Source: Hyphomicrobiaceae bacterium
Lineage (GTDB): Bacteria; Pseudomonadota; Alphaproteobacteria; Rhizobiales; Ancalomicrobiaceae
DNA length: 64,000 nucleotides
Assembly (NCBI GenBank): GCA_016793065.1
Contig: JAEULV010000139.1
Location: 1 to 64,000 of the forward strand
Direction: 5' to 3'
Of the stretch, positions 19,010-31,414 are shown piece after piece. Made by a program: the position numbers and the translations under genes. Within the stretch, counting starts at the first letter, position 1. Every line of letters begins with the position of its first letter. A model generated the notes under the pieces. That model was not told where the DNA came from. It worked only from the letters and a program-made list of their open reading frames with translations, and searched no databases.

Positions 19010-19053
19010 TTGACCGATCGGTCCGCGGACCCTAGCTTCAGTGGCAAACTGAA
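19010..19053 (+). promoter_or_regulatory. Candidate promoter and operator of the IOR gene
   Basis: TTGACC (19010-19015) and TAGCTT (19033-19038) are spaced exactly 17 bases. Overlapping the end of the -10 is the inverted repeat TTCAGT-N5-ACTGAA (19037-19053), well placed for a repressor. The start codon follows at 19084 behind GGAGGAG. Confidence 0.4.
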
Positions 19054-19083
19054 CCGGTTTGAACTGGTCGGAGGAGATGGCCC

Positions 19084-22000
19084 ATGGCCCGGTCGGACGG
19101 CGCAACGCGCGAGGTCGCGGCAGGTGGCGGCACTCGCGTCAGTCTCGGCGACAAATACGATCTCGATACGGATCGGGTGTTCCTGTCGGGGACGCAGGCG
19201 ATCATCCGGCTGATGCTGATGCGTCAGGCCCGCGACCGGGCGGCCGGGCTCGATACGGCCGGCTATATCTCCGGCTATCGCGGCTCGCCGCTCGGCGGCC
19301 TCGACCAGCAGTTCGACCGCGCCCGCTCCATTCTCGAACCGCGCAACATCAAGTTCGCCCCCGGCATCAACGAGGACATCGCCGCCACGGCGCTGTGGGG
19401 GACGCAGCAGGCGCAGATGCGCGGCGACGGCCGCTTCGACGGGGTGTTCGGCATCTGGTACGGCAAGGGGCCGGGCGTCGATCGCTCCGGCGACGCGTTC
19501 AAGCATGCCAATCTCGCCGGGACGGCGCCGACGGGCGGCGTCATCGCGCTGATGGGCGACGACCATACCTGCGAGAGCTCGACGACGGCGCATCAGTCGG
19601 AATTCGCCTTTGTCGACGCGATGATGCCGGTACTGTCGCCGGCGGGCGTGCAGGAAATCCTCGATTACGGACTGATCGGCTGGGAGCTGTCGCGCTTCGC
19701 CGGCGTCTGGGTCGGGCTGAAATGCGTCAAGGATACGGTGGAATCGACCGCCTCGGTCGACGGGCGCCCCGACCGGGTGGCGACCGTGGTTCCCGCCGAC
19801 TTTTCGCTGCCGCCGGGCGGGCTGGCGATCCGGCCCTCGGATACGCCGCTGGCGATGGAGGAGCGGCTGCACCGCCACAAGCTGCCGGCGGTGCTGGCGT
19901 TCCTCGCCGCCAACGGGCTCGACCGGATCGTGGTGCATGGCGGGGCGGCGGCGAGGGTCGGGGTGGTCTCGGTCGGCAAGTCGTGGCTCGACGTGTTGCA
20001 GGCGCTCGACGAACTGGGGCTCGACGAGGCCGGCGCGGCGGCGCTCGGGCTGCGGCTGATGAAGGTCGCCTGCCCGTGGCCGCTGGAGCCGGCCGGCATC
20101 CGGCGCTTTGCCGAGGGGCTCGAGCTGATCATCGTCGTGGAGGAAAAGCGCGGGCTGATCGAGCCGCAGCTGAAAGACATCCTTTATGGCACGGCGAGCC
20201 CGCCGCAAGTGATCGGCAAGCGCGACGAGGGCGGGGCGGAGCTGTTTGCCTCGCACGGGGCGCTCGATGCCAACGACATCGCCATCGCCATCGGCCGGCG
20301 GCTGATGGCCCGGCAGGCCAGCGAGCGGGTGGGCGCGGCGATCGGCCGGCTGGAGGCGGCGCAGGCGCGGCTGCGCAACAGCGAGGCGATCGCGGCGCGC
20401 ATCCCGTACTTCTGCCCCGGCTGCCCGCACAACAGCTCGACCAAGGTTCCCGCCGGCCACAAGGCCTATGCCGGCATCGGCTGCCACTACATGGTCCAGT
20501 GGATGGACCGGGCGACCGAGGGCTATACCCAGATGGGCGGCGAGGGCGGCAACTGGATCGGCGAGGCGGAGTTCTCCAATCGCCGGCATGTGTTCCAGAA
20601 TATCGGCGACGGTACCTACAATCACTCGGGCTATCTCGCCATCCGGGCGGCGCGGGCGGCGGGCGTCAACATCACCTACAAGATCCTGTTCAACGATGCG
20701 GTGGCGATGACCGGCGGCCAGCGGCACGACGGCAACCTGAGCGTTCCCGACATCGCCCGGCAGGTGGCGGCGGAGGGCGCGGCGCGGGTGGCGATCGTCT
20801 CCGACGAGCCGGACAAGTATCCGCCGGGCATTGCCTGGCCGCCGTTCACGACGTTCCGTCACCGCTCCGAACTGGACGCGGTGCAGCGCGAACTGGCCGA
20901 GGTCGCCGGCCTCAGCGTGCTGATCTACGACCAGACCTGCGCGGCGGAAAAGCGCCGGCGGCGCAAGCGCGGCGCCTTCCCCGACCCAGACAGGCGGGTG
21001 GTGATCAACGAGCTGGTGTGCGAGGGCTGCGGCGATTGCGGCGTGCAGTCGAACTGCGTCGGCATCGTGCCGGTGGAGACCGAGTTCGGCCGCAAGCGGC
21101 AGATCGACCAGGGCAATTGCAACAAGGACTTCTCCTGCGTCGAGGGCTTCTGCCCGTCCTTCGTGACGGTGCACGGCGCCCGGCCGAAGCGCGGCGTCGG
21201 GGTGGCGGCCGAGGCGGTGGCGTTGCTGGAACCGGCCGTGCCGGCGCTCGACCGGGTGTTCGGCGTCATCGTCACCGGCATCGGCGGCACGGGTGTTGTC
21301 ACCATCGGCCAGATCCTCGGCATGGCGGCGCATGTCGACGGCGTCGGCGCCGGGGTGATCGACATGGCCGGGCTGGCGCAGAAGGGCGGGGCGGTGACGA
21401 GCCACATCCGGCTGGCGCCACGGCCGGAGGATATCCGCACCATCCGCGTCGCCGCCGGCGGGGCGGATGTGGTGATCGGCTGCGACCTGGTAGTGACCGG
21501 CGGGCCGAAGACGCTGGGGCTGATCGAGCCGGGCAAGACCATGGCCTTCGTCAACAGTCACGAGACGATGACCGGCAACTTCACCCGCGAGGCCGACTAC
21601 GTGCTGCCGGCGGAGCGGCTGAAGCGGGCGATCCGCGAGCGGGCCGGGGTCGACCGCGTCCGTTTCGTCGAGGCCAGCCGGGTGGCGTCGGCGCTGACCG
21701 GCGAGGCGATCGCCGCCAACATGTTCATGCTGGGGCTCGCCTGGCAGGCCGGCACGATCCCGCTTTCGGGCGCGGCGATCCGCGAGGCGATCCGTCTCAA
21801 CGGCGCGCAGGTGGAGCTGAACCTTTCGGCATTCGAGTGGGGCCGGCGTTACGGGCTCGACCCCGAGGCGGTGGCGCGGTTGGCGGAGCGGCCGGGGGGC
21901 GGGCTCGAACACCGGCGGTTGTCGGCGGATCTCGATGAGATGGTCGAGCGGCGGGCGCGACATCTCGCCGCCTATCAGAACGCGGCCTATGCCGAGCGCT

Positions 22001-22593
22001 ATCGCCGCGCGGTGGCGACGGCGCGGGCGGCGGAAGCGGGGCTGGCGACGGGAACGACGCGGCTCGGCGAGACGGTGGCGCGGTATCTGTTCAAGCTGAT
22101 GGCGATCAAGGACGAGTACGAGGTGGCGCGGCTTTACAGCGACGGCAGCTTCGCGGCCCAGCTCGACAGCCAGTTTTCCGGCTACGACCGGCTTGAGTAC
22201 CATCTGGCGCCGCCATTGCTGGCGCGTCGGGACGCGACGACGGGCGAGGTGCGCAAACAGCGGTTTGGGGCGTGGATCGGCCCGGTATTCCGAGTGCTCG
22301 CCCGGCTGAAAGGGCTGCGCGGCACGGCGCTCGATCCGTTCGGGGCGACGGCGGAGCGGCGGATGGAGCGGGGCCTGCGCGACGACTATCAGGCGCTGGT
22401 CGAGCGGATCGCCGGACGGTTGACCCGCGCCAATCTCGAGGCGGCGGCGCGGTTGCTCGCCTTTCCGGAAGGGATTCGCGGCTACGGCCACGTCAAGGAG
22501 CGGCATGTGGCGGCGGCGCTTGCCGAGCGCGAGCGGTTGCTGGCGGCATTCGAGGCGGCGGGCGACGGCGAATTGGCGGCGGCGGCGGAGTAG
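19084..22593 (+). CDS. Fused indolepyruvate ferredoxin oxidoreductase
   Basis: This 1169-residue enzyme oxidatively decarboxylates aryl-pyruvates made from Trp, Phe and Tyr to aryl-acetyl-CoA in the cytoplasm. The N-terminal half holds the thiamine-diphosphate parts (GYISGYRGSPLGGLDQ near 60; FCPGCPHNSSTKV near 443; IGCHYMVQWMDRA). A cysteine-rich stretch at about 645-695 (VCEGCGDCG ... GNCNKDFSC) could bind an iron-sulfur cluster. The gamma domain follows at about 725 (TGIGGTGVVTIGQILG, then AGLAQKGGAVTSHIRLA), and the C-terminal 200 residues match DUF6537. The single-chain fusion is normal for proteobacteria. GGAGGAG lies before the ATG. Confidence 0.95.
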   Translation: MARSDGATREVAAGGGTRVSLGDKYDLDTDRVFLSGTQAIIRLMLMRQARDRAAGLDTAGYISGYRGSPLGGLDQQFDRARSILEPRNIKFAPGINEDIAATALWGTQQAQMRGDGRFDGVFGIWYGKGPGVDRSGDAFKHANLAGTAPTGGVIALMGDDHTCESSTTAHQSEFAFVDAMMPVLSPAGVQEILDYGLIGWELSRFAGVWVGLKCVKDTVESTASVDGRPDRVATVVPADFSLPPGGLAIRPSDTPLAMEERLHRHKLPAVLAFLAANGLDRIVVHGGAAARVGVVSVGKSWLDVLQALDELGLDEAGAAALGLRLMKVACPWPLEPAGIRRFAEGLELIIVVEEKRGLIEPQLKDILYGTASPPQVIGKRDEGGAELFASHGALDANDIAIAIGRRLMARQASERVGAAIGRLEAAQARLRNSEAIAARIPYFCPGCPHNSSTKVPAGHKAYAGIGCHYMVQWMDRATEGYTQMGGEGGNWIGEAEFSNRRHVFQNIGDGTYNHSGYLAIRAARAAGVNITYKILFNDAVAMTGGQRHDGNLSVPDIARQVAAEGAARVAIVSDEPDKYPPGIAWPPFTTFRHRSELDAVQRELAEVAGLSVLIYDQTCAAEKRRRRKRGAFPDPDRRVVINELVCEGCGDCGVQSNCVGIVPVETEFGRKRQIDQGNCNKDFSCVEGFCPSFVTVHGARPKRGVGVAAEAVALLEPAVPALDRVFGVIVTGIGGTGVVTIGQILGMAAHVDGVGAGVIDMAGLAQKGGAVTSHIRLAPRPEDIRTIRVAAGGADVVIGCDLVVTGGPKTLGLIEPGKTMAFVNSHETMTGNFTREADYVLPAERLKRAIRERAGVDRVRFVEASRVASALTGEAIAANMFMLGLAWQAGTIPLSGAAIREAIRLNGAQVELNLSAFEWGRRYGLDPEAVARLAERPGGGLEHRRLSADLDEMVERRARHLAAYQNAAYAERYRRAVATARAAEAGLATGTTRLGETVARYLFKLMAIKDEYEVARLYSDGSFAAQLDSQFSGYDRLEYHLAPPLLARRDATTGEVRKQRFGAWIGPVFRVLARLKGLRGTALDPFGATAERRMERGLRDDYQALVERIAGRLTRANLEAAARLLAFPEGIRGYGHVKERHVAAALAERERLLAAFEAAGDGELAAAAE

Positions 22594-22745
22594 AAGCGCC
22601 GGGCGGGTGCCGGGCCTCGGGCTGTTGCGGCCTGGGTCTTTTGCCGCCCGGGGCGTCGAAACGCAACGGATCTTGCCGCCGGCGCTTGCATTCGGCGGCG
22701 GCGTCGATCACGGTCGCGGGCAGTTTCGCCACTGGATGCTGTTCC

Positions 22746-23939
22746 TTGCTCAAGCCCGACACCCTGGCGCTTTCGGCGCTGCTTGCCTCGATGACGGCGC
22801 TCGGACCGCTGGCGACCGACATGTATCTGCCGTCGCTGCCGAACATCGCCGGGGCGATGACGACGGGGGCGGCGCAGGTGCAATGGACGCTGTCGGCGTT
22901 CCTCGTCGGCTTTGCCGTCGGGCAGATCTTTCACGGGCCGCTGGCCGATCGGCATGGCCGCAAGCCGGTGCTGCTCGGCGGGCTCGGCCTGTTCGTCGTC
23001 GCCACCATTGCCTGCGGCCTGGCGAATTCGATCGAGGCGCTGGTGGTCGGCCGGTTCTTCCAGGCGCTCGGCGCCTCGGGGCCGATCGTGCTGGCGCGGG
23101 CGGTGGTGCGCGATCTCTATCAAGGCGCCCGCGCCGGGCAGGAAATGGCGCGGATGGGCATGTTGATGGGGCTGGTTCCGGCGATCGCGCCATTCTTCGG
23201 CGGGTTGCTGGAGGTGCAGTTCGGCTGGAGGGCGAGCTTCTTCTTCTGCGCCGCGTATGGCCTGATCGGCGCCGGGGTGGTGTTGCAGGGCCTGCCGGAG
23301 ACGGTGCCGGTGCGACTGACGTCGCCGTTTTCGCTCAGGGCGATTGCCGGCGGCTTCGCATCGATCCTGAAGGTGCCGTCCTATCAGGCGCATATCGCCA
23401 TCGTCTGCACCGCCTTCGGCGGGTTGTTCGCCTTCATTTCCGGGTCGTCCTTCGTGCTGCAGAGCCTCTACGGCATGAGCGAGGTCGGTTATGGCATCGG
23501 CTTCGGGCTGTGCGCGCTCGCCTTTGTCGGCGGCAGCATGCTGGCGCGGCGGCTGGTGCCGCGCGTCGGCGTCCAGCGCTCGATCGCGCTCGGCACGCTG
23601 GCGATGGCGGGCGGCGGACTTGCGATGCTGGCGGCGACGGCGCTGCTCGACAGCGGCTCGCCGGTCGAGGTGATCGCGCCGATGATGCTGTACATGGTCG
23701 GCATCGGCCTGGCGCTGGCCCAGGCGCAGACGGCGGCGCTGATGCCGTTTCCAGACCGGGCGGGTACGGCATCGTCGCTGACGGGGGTGATGCAGATGTC
23801 GGTGGCGGCGGCGATCGGGCTGGTGGTCGGCGCCCATTACGGCGCCTCGGGCGTGCCGCTGGCGCTGATCATCGCCGCGCTCGGCGTCGGCGCGCTGTTG
23901 ATCGAGCGGGCGAGCCGGGCGATCCGGGGAGCGGGCTGA
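22746..23939 (+). CDS. Bcr/CflA family drug-efflux MFS transporter
   Basis: A proton-driven exporter of the inner membrane with 12 predicted membrane segments over 397 residues. The first segment carries TALGPLATDMYLPSLPNIA, the family hallmark with the acidic residue in TM1, and the loop after TM2 is GPLADRHGRKPVLLGG, the MFS A motif. The second half repeats the fold. No ATG is available before TM1, and the TTG at 22746 gives M-L-K-P-D-T-L-A-L, like known family N termini; an ATG further in would cut TM1. The gene follows IOR by 152 bases on the same strand. Substrates cannot be read from the sequence. Confidence 0.9.
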   Translation: MLKPDTLALSALLASMTALGPLATDMYLPSLPNIAGAMTTGAAQVQWTLSAFLVGFAVGQIFHGPLADRHGRKPVLLGGLGLFVVATIACGLANSIEALVVGRFFQALGASGPIVLARAVVRDLYQGARAGQEMARMGMLMGLVPAIAPFFGGLLEVQFGWRASFFFCAAYGLIGAGVVLQGLPETVPVRLTSPFSLRAIAGGFASILKVPSYQAHIAIVCTAFGGLFAFISGSSFVLQSLYGMSEVGYGIGFGLCALAFVGGSMLARRLVPRVGVQRSIALGTLAMAGGGLAMLAATALLDSGSPVEVIAPMMLYMVGIGLALAQAQTAALMPFPDRAGTASSLTGVMQMSVAAAIGLVVGAHYGASGVPLALIIAALGVGALLIERASRAIRGAG

Positions 23940-23964
23940 GCGGTGAGGTGGCCGGGCGGCGGGT

Positions 23965-26346
23965 TCAGCCGCCGCCGCCGAACAGGCGCTTGATCAGGCC
24001 GTCCATTTCGCTCGGCTTGCGCGGGTTGTCGTTGGCGGAGCGGCCATTGGCGGGCGGGGCGACCATAGCCGGGGGAGCCGGCGTGGCGCCGGGGGCGCGG
24101 ATGGTGGCGACCGAGAGGGCATCCGGCAGGACCTTGCCGCCGGGGATGGCGACGACCGGCTGGTTGCGATGGGCGTCGATCATGTAGCGCTGCCAGACGC
24201 CGGCGGCCATGGAGCCGCCGGTCGCCTTGTTGGTCGGCGAGCCGTCGTCATTGCCGAACCAGACGGCGGTGGTGAGGCGGCCGGTATAGCCGATGAACCA
24301 GGCGTCGCGGAATTCCTGGCTGGTGCCGGTCTTGCCGCCGGCCATCCAGCCGGGGATCCGCGCCTTCGCGGCGGTGCCGGTGATCAGGGTTTCCTGCAGC
24401 ATGTCGTTCATCATCGCCAGATGCTGCGGCTGGATCACCAGCGGCTGCTTCGGCTGCGGCGCCTGATACAGCACCTTGCCCTTGGCGGTGGTGATGCGGT
24501 TGATGACGCGGGGCGGCGCCAGATAGCCTCCGTTGGAGAACGGCACATAGGCGGAGGCGATCTCCAGCATGGTGACTTCGGAGGTGCCGAGCGCGATCGA
24601 GGCGTTGGGTTCCAGCTTCGAGGCGACGCCGAGGCGGTGGGCGGTGCGGACGACGCGGCTGGGGCCGGTCTCCATGGCCAGCTGCACGGCGACGGTGTTG
24701 AGCGACAGGGCAAGGGCATCGCGCAGCGTCACCTGACCGCGGAACTCCTTGGAATAGTTCTGCGGTTTCCAGCCCTTGATCGAGATCGGCTGGTCGATGC
24801 GCAAGCTGTCCGGGGTCAGGCCGTTCTCGAGGGCGGTGAGGTAGACGAAGGGCTTGAACGAGGAGCCCGGCTGGCGCTTGGCGGTGGTGGCGCGATTGTA
24901 CTGGCTCTTGGAATAGTCCACCCCGCCCACCAGCGCCTTGACGGCGCCGGTCGGATCGAGCGAGACGAGCGCGCCCTGGCTGACGTCCTTCTTGTCGGCG
25001 TTTTCAAGCAGGCCGCCCTGGATGACGGCCTCGCCGAGGATCTGCAATTGCGGGTCGATGGTGGTTTCGACGACGATGTCGGTGTCGATGGAGGAGAGGT
25101 GATTGGGCACCTGGTCCATCACCCAGTCGGCGACATAGTTCTCGCTGGCGGTGTTGGTGCGGTGGACGACGAGGTGCGGGTCGGCAAGGGCGGCCTTGCG
25201 GTCGGCGGCGCTGATATAGCCCTCCTCGACCATGGCGGCGAGGACGACCGAGGCGCGCTGGAGGGCGGCATCGGGGTCGCGCGACGGCGACAGCCGCGAC
25301 GGCGCCTTGAGCAGGCCGGCGAGGGTCGCGGCCTCGAGCAGGGACAGCTGACGGGCGGACTTGTCGAAGTAGCGGCGGGCGGCGGCGTCGACGCCATAGG
25401 TGCCGGCGCCGAAATAGACGCGGTTGAGATAGAGTTCGAGGATCTGGTCCTTGGTGAAGGTATGCTCGAGCCAGAGGGCGAGAACCACTTCCTGGATCTT
25501 GCGCCCCATGGTGCGGTCGGGGGTGAGGAACAGGTTCTTGGCCAATTGCTGCGTCAGGGTCGAGCCGCCCTGCGAGACGCTGCCGCTGGTGAGGTTGACG
25601 AACACGGCGCGGGCAAGGCCGATGGGGTCGATGCCGAAATGCTGCTTGAAGCGGCGATCCTCGATCGCCATCAGCGCCTTGGGCAGGTAGCCCGGCATCT
25701 GCTCGAAGCGGACGGCCTCGCCGCCGGTCTCGCCGCGATTGCCGAGCACGGTGCCCTCGGCCGAGACGATCTGGACATTGGGCGGGCGCCTGGGCACCGA
25801 CCATTCGGAGGTCGGCGGCAGGTGGGCGGCATACCAGGCGACGATGCCGGCAAAGGCGACGCCGCCCCAGACGCCGGCGACAAGTCCCCAGTAGACGAGC
25901 TTGCGCAGCGCCCAGCTAACAAGGCCGTGGCGACGGCCACCACCGCCGCCGCCACGCGGGCCGCCGCGACCCCGAGGCGGGCCGCCGCCATCGCCATGGG
26001 CGCGGCGGCGCGGCGGCGGGGCGTCGTCGTGGTCGCGATCGTCGTCGGCGCGGGCGCGGCGCGGCTCGTCCTCGGCGGCGCGACGGCGGCCGGCCTGGGG
26101 CTGGTCGGCGAAGCGCTCGCCGCGCGGCGCGATCGGGCGCGGGTCCGGATCGGCGACCAGGTCGGCGTCGGGCTCGCCGAAGCGCGGCTCGCGGCGATCG
26201 GACTTGCCCCTTGAGGGCTTGCGTGGACGGCCGACGGTCACCGGGCGATCGTCGTCGGAAAGGCGCAGGTGCAGGGCATCGGGAGCGGAGGGTTCCTCCG
26301 GCTCGAATCGGGGTTCGGCGCGTTCGGTCTTGCGTGCCTGCCGCAT
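23965..26346 (-). CDS. Class A penicillin-binding protein, PBP1A type
   Basis: A bifunctional cell-wall synthase in the inner membrane. In the 793-residue version, residues 1-140 are a cytoplasmic tail very rich in Arg, Asp and Gly; the single membrane anchor is at about 148-172. The GT51 transglycosylase domain has its catalytic glutamate at E229 (AIEDRRF) and GGSTLTQQLAKNLFL near 260. The transpeptidase domain has S495 in GSSFKP, the S-L-N triad near 548-550 and KTG at 672-674. The C terminus is short and charged. I use the ATG at 26346; a TTG at 26388 is equally without a clear ribosome site. The gene is convergent with the MFS gene, with 25 bases between. Confidence 0.95.
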   Translation of the reverse strand: MRQARKTERAEPRFEPEEPSAPDALHLRLSDDDRPVTVGRPRKPSRGKSDRREPRFGEPDADLVADPDPRPIAPRGERFADQPQAGRRRAAEDEPRRARADDDRDHDDAPPPRRRAHGDGGGPPRGRGGPRGGGGGGRRHGLVSWALRKLVYWGLVAGVWGGVAFAGIVAWYAAHLPPTSEWSVPRRPPNVQIVSAEGTVLGNRGETGGEAVRFEQMPGYLPKALMAIEDRRFKQHFGIDPIGLARAVFVNLTSGSVSQGGSTLTQQLAKNLFLTPDRTMGRKIQEVVLALWLEHTFTKDQILELYLNRVYFGAGTYGVDAAARRYFDKSARQLSLLEAATLAGLLKAPSRLSPSRDPDAALQRASVVLAAMVEEGYISAADRKAALADPHLVVHRTNTASENYVADWVMDQVPNHLSSIDTDIVVETTIDPQLQILGEAVIQGGLLENADKKDVSQGALVSLDPTGAVKALVGGVDYSKSQYNRATTAKRQPGSSFKPFVYLTALENGLTPDSLRIDQPISIKGWKPQNYSKEFRGQVTLRDALALSLNTVAVQLAMETGPSRVVRTAHRLGVASKLEPNASIALGTSEVTMLEIASAYVPFSNGGYLAPPRVINRITTAKGKVLYQAPQPKQPLVIQPQHLAMMNDMLQETLITGTAAKARIPGWMAGGKTGTSQEFRDAWFIGYTGRLTTAVWFGNDDGSPTNKATGGSMAAGVWQRYMIDAHRNQPVVAIPGGKVLPDALSVATIRAPGATPAPPAMVAPPANGRSANDNPRKPSEMDGLIKRLFGGGG

Positions 26347-26787
26347 GGTGTGAGGTCCGGTCCCCTTGTCGAGCGCCGCCGTCGACAAGCGGTCGCGGCG
26401 GGTGTGGAATGTTGCCGTCGCGAGGCGCGCCTTGCGGCCGGGGGCCGGTCGTCGCGCTGGTCGCGGTGTCGCGGCACTGGTTCCAGGTCGCCGCCAAATC
26501 CTAGTGAGTTAAAGTGAATGGATCGTTCCCGCCGGGCGGGCACGGCCTATTGATGCCCGCCCGGCTTGGCGGCAGCACGACGGGAAAGCGGCGGGAACGG
26601 GGCATTCGTGGGCAGGCCGGGGGCATTCGGGGGCAAACGGGCGGTGATGGCGCGGTCGATGTCGGATCCGGTCGAGAAAAGCGGGTCGGCAAATGTGAAA
26701 GGGCAAGGCTGGCATGCCTTCCGTTTCAGCAGGCGCCGGCGTATATGTGATCACAAAATCATCCAAGCGGAGTGGGAGTTACCGAAC
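26347..26787. other. Divergent promoter region, PBP1A and gabD
   Basis: These 441 bases separate the PBP1A and succinate-semialdehyde dehydrogenase starts. I see no gene. The most informative element is the palindrome at 26746-26755. The rest is GC-rich with little structure that I can assign. Confidence 0.5.
26746..26755. promoter_or_regulatory. TGTGATCACA palindrome before gabD
   Basis: The 10-base perfect palindrome TGTGATCACA lies within a locally AT-rich stretch, 32 bases before the gabD start codon. This form is typical of GntR/FadR-type operators, and such repressors often control carboxylic-acid catabolic genes. It is too compact for a Crp site, which has six bases between the half-sites. 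Which regulator binds is unknown. Confidence 0.45.
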
Positions 26788-28239
26788 ATGCTCAACAAGT
26801 CGAACCCGTTCATGCGCGAGGCCAACCTGATCGGCGGCGCCTGGGTGGCGGCGGACAGCGGCGAGACGATCACCGTCACCAACCCGGCAACGGGCGCGGT
26901 GGTCGGCACGATCCCGAATGTCGGCCGGGCCGAGACGAAGCGGGCGGTCGAGGCGGCGCAGGCGGCGTTCGGCCCGTGGGCGGCCAAGACGGCGCAGGAG
27001 CGCGGCGCGGCGCTGCACCGGCTCGCCAACCTGATCCGCGACAATGCCGACGCGCTGGGCGAACTCCTGACCATCGAGCAGGGCAAGCCGCTGGCCGAGG
27101 GCAAGGGCGAAGTGCTGGGCGGGGCGGCCTATGTGCAGTGGTTCGCCGAGGAGGCGCGGCGCATCTATGGCGACACGATCCCGTCGCCGTGGCCGTCGCG
27201 GCGCATCCTGGTGACGAAGGAGCCGGTCGGCGTCGCCGCCTGCATCACGCCGTGGAACTTCCCGTCGTCGATGATCTCGCGCAAGGTCGGCGCGGCGCTG
27301 GCCGCCGGCTGCACCGTGGTGGTCAAGCCGTCGGAACTGACGCCGTTCTCGGGGCTTGCCTGGGGCGTGCTCGCCAAGGAGGCCGGCATTCCCGACGGCG
27401 TCGTCAACATCGTCACCGGCCATCCGCAGGCGATCGGCGATGAGATGATCGACAATCCGCTGGTGCGCAAGCTGACCTTCACCGGCTCGACCGGCGTCGG
27501 CAAGATGCTGGCCTCGCGCGCCATCGCCAACATGAAGCGGGTGTCGATGGAACTGGGCGGCAACGCGCCGTTCATCGTGTTCGACGATGCCGACCTCGAC
27601 CTCGCCGTTTCGCAGGCGATTGCCTCGAAGTACCGCAATGCCGGCCAGACCTGCGTCTGCGCCAACCGCATCTATGTGCAGGCCGGGGTCTACGACGCCT
27701 TCGCCGAGAAGTTCGCCGCCGCGGTGGCGGCGATGAAGGTCGGCAACGGGCTCGAGGGCGGCGTGGTGATCGGGCCGCTGATCGACGACCGGGCGGTCGC
27801 CAAGGTCGAGCGGCATCTGGCGGACGCGCTGTCGAAGGGTGGCGTGGTGCTGACCGGCGGCAAGCGTCACGGGCTCGGCCATGGCTTCTTCGAGCCGACG
27901 GTGGTGCGCAACGCGACGCCGGAGATGATCGTGTCGCGGGAAGAGACGTTCGGCCCGCTGGCGCCGCTGTTCAAGTTCGACACCGAGCAGCAGGCGATCG
28001 ACCTGGCCAATGCCACCGAATACGGCCTTGCCTGCTACTTCTTCTCAAAGGATCTCGGCCGGGCGTTCCGGGTGGCCGAAAAGCTGAAATACGGTCAGGT
28101 CGGCGTCAATGCCGGGGTGATCACCACCGAGGTGGCGCCGTTCGGCGGCGTCAAGGATTCGGGGTTCGGCCGCGAGGGCTCCAAGTACGGTGTCGAGGAC
28201 TATCTCGACATGAAGTACATCTGCATCGACGGGATCTGA
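26788..28239 (+). CDS. gabD: NAD(P)-dependent succinate-semialdehyde dehydrogenase
   Basis: The 483-residue aldehyde dehydrogenase oxidises succinate semialdehyde to succinate, the last step of GABA breakdown into the citric acid cycle. Visible are the cofactor loop ITPWNFPSSMISRK near 150, FTGSTGVGKML near 230, the general-base glutamate in SMELGGNAPFIVFDDADLD near 254, and the catalytic cysteine in NAGQTCVCANRIYVQ near 288, including the neighbouring second cysteine characteristic of GabD. The ATG at 26788 has GGGAG about 10 bases upstream. No gabT is adjacent, so the exact substrate might be a related semialdehyde such as glutarate semialdehyde. It stands alone and convergent with secA. 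Confidence 0.93.
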   Translation: MLNKSNPFMREANLIGGAWVAADSGETITVTNPATGAVVGTIPNVGRAETKRAVEAAQAAFGPWAAKTAQERGAALHRLANLIRDNADALGELLTIEQGKPLAEGKGEVLGGAAYVQWFAEEARRIYGDTIPSPWPSRRILVTKEPVGVAACITPWNFPSSMISRKVGAALAAGCTVVVKPSELTPFSGLAWGVLAKEAGIPDGVVNIVTGHPQAIGDEMIDNPLVRKLTFTGSTGVGKMLASRAIANMKRVSMELGGNAPFIVFDDADLDLAVSQAIASKYRNAGQTCVCANRIYVQAGVYDAFAEKFAAAVAAMKVGNGLEGGVVIGPLIDDRAVAKVERHLADALSKGGVVLTGGKRHGLGHGFFEPTVVRNATPEMIVSREETFGPLAPLFKFDTEQQAIDLANATEYGLACYFFSKDLGRAFRVAEKLKYGQVGVNAGVITTEVAPFGGVKDSGFGREGSKYGVEDYLDMKYICIDGI

Positions 28240-28297
28240 TTAAGGGCAGGCGGGGGCGGGCGCATTGGCGCCCGCATCGGCGCCTTCGAGCCGCGAC

Positions 28298-28330
28298 GAA
28301 AAAAGGGCCGCCCGGATGGGGCGGCCCTTC
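28298..28330 (-). terminator. Terminator of secA, possibly two-way
   Basis: The stem GGGCCGCC / GGCGGCCC (28305-28327) is followed by six T residues on the minus strand, giving a strong secA terminator. On the plus strand only a weak CTTCTT follows, so it may also slow transcription leaving gabD. Confidence 0.85.
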
Positions 28331-28373
28331 TTGCATTCAAACGGTCGCCTTACCGGCGGCCAGCGGCCGGCGG

Positions 28374-31193
<2,820 letters not shown>

Positions 31194-31357
31194 GGAGGCC
31201 AATCCTTCAACGCGTTCCGAGGTGTGGCGCTACCCCGACTGGGTTAGCCGCTGATATGAGACCGGGGCGTGACGAAAACAAGACGGACGCCGCCCGTTCC
31301 ATAAGTCCTCTTGAGGGTGCCGTCTATCCGGGGATTATCCGCGCCCGCGAACGAACT

Positions 31358-31372
31358 TTGCCACATTGGCAA
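31358..31372. repeat. Inverted repeat in the secA leader
   Basis: TTGCCA-CAT-TGGCAA is a perfect 6-base inverted repeat. If the promoter at 31415-31443 is right it lies inside the transcribed secA leader, about 165 bases before the start codon; on the other strand it is 218 bases before the parvulin gene. It could be an operator for either gene. Confidence 0.35.
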
Positions 31373-31414
31373 GGCAAGTGGGCCGAACCATCCCGTGCCG
31401 AACGGGGTCGGCGA

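Noticed and set aside
18046-22506. A 4.4-kb open frame on the minus strand opposite the indolepyruvate oxidoreductase gene
   Set aside because: It lies entirely against a strongly recognisable enzyme and has the Arg/Pro/His-rich composition of antisense GC-rich sequence.
24169-26214. A 681-codon open frame on the plus strand opposite the PBP1A gene
   Set aside because: Composition (Gly/Ala/Asp repeats) is the mirror of the PBP codons and shows no protein-like pattern.
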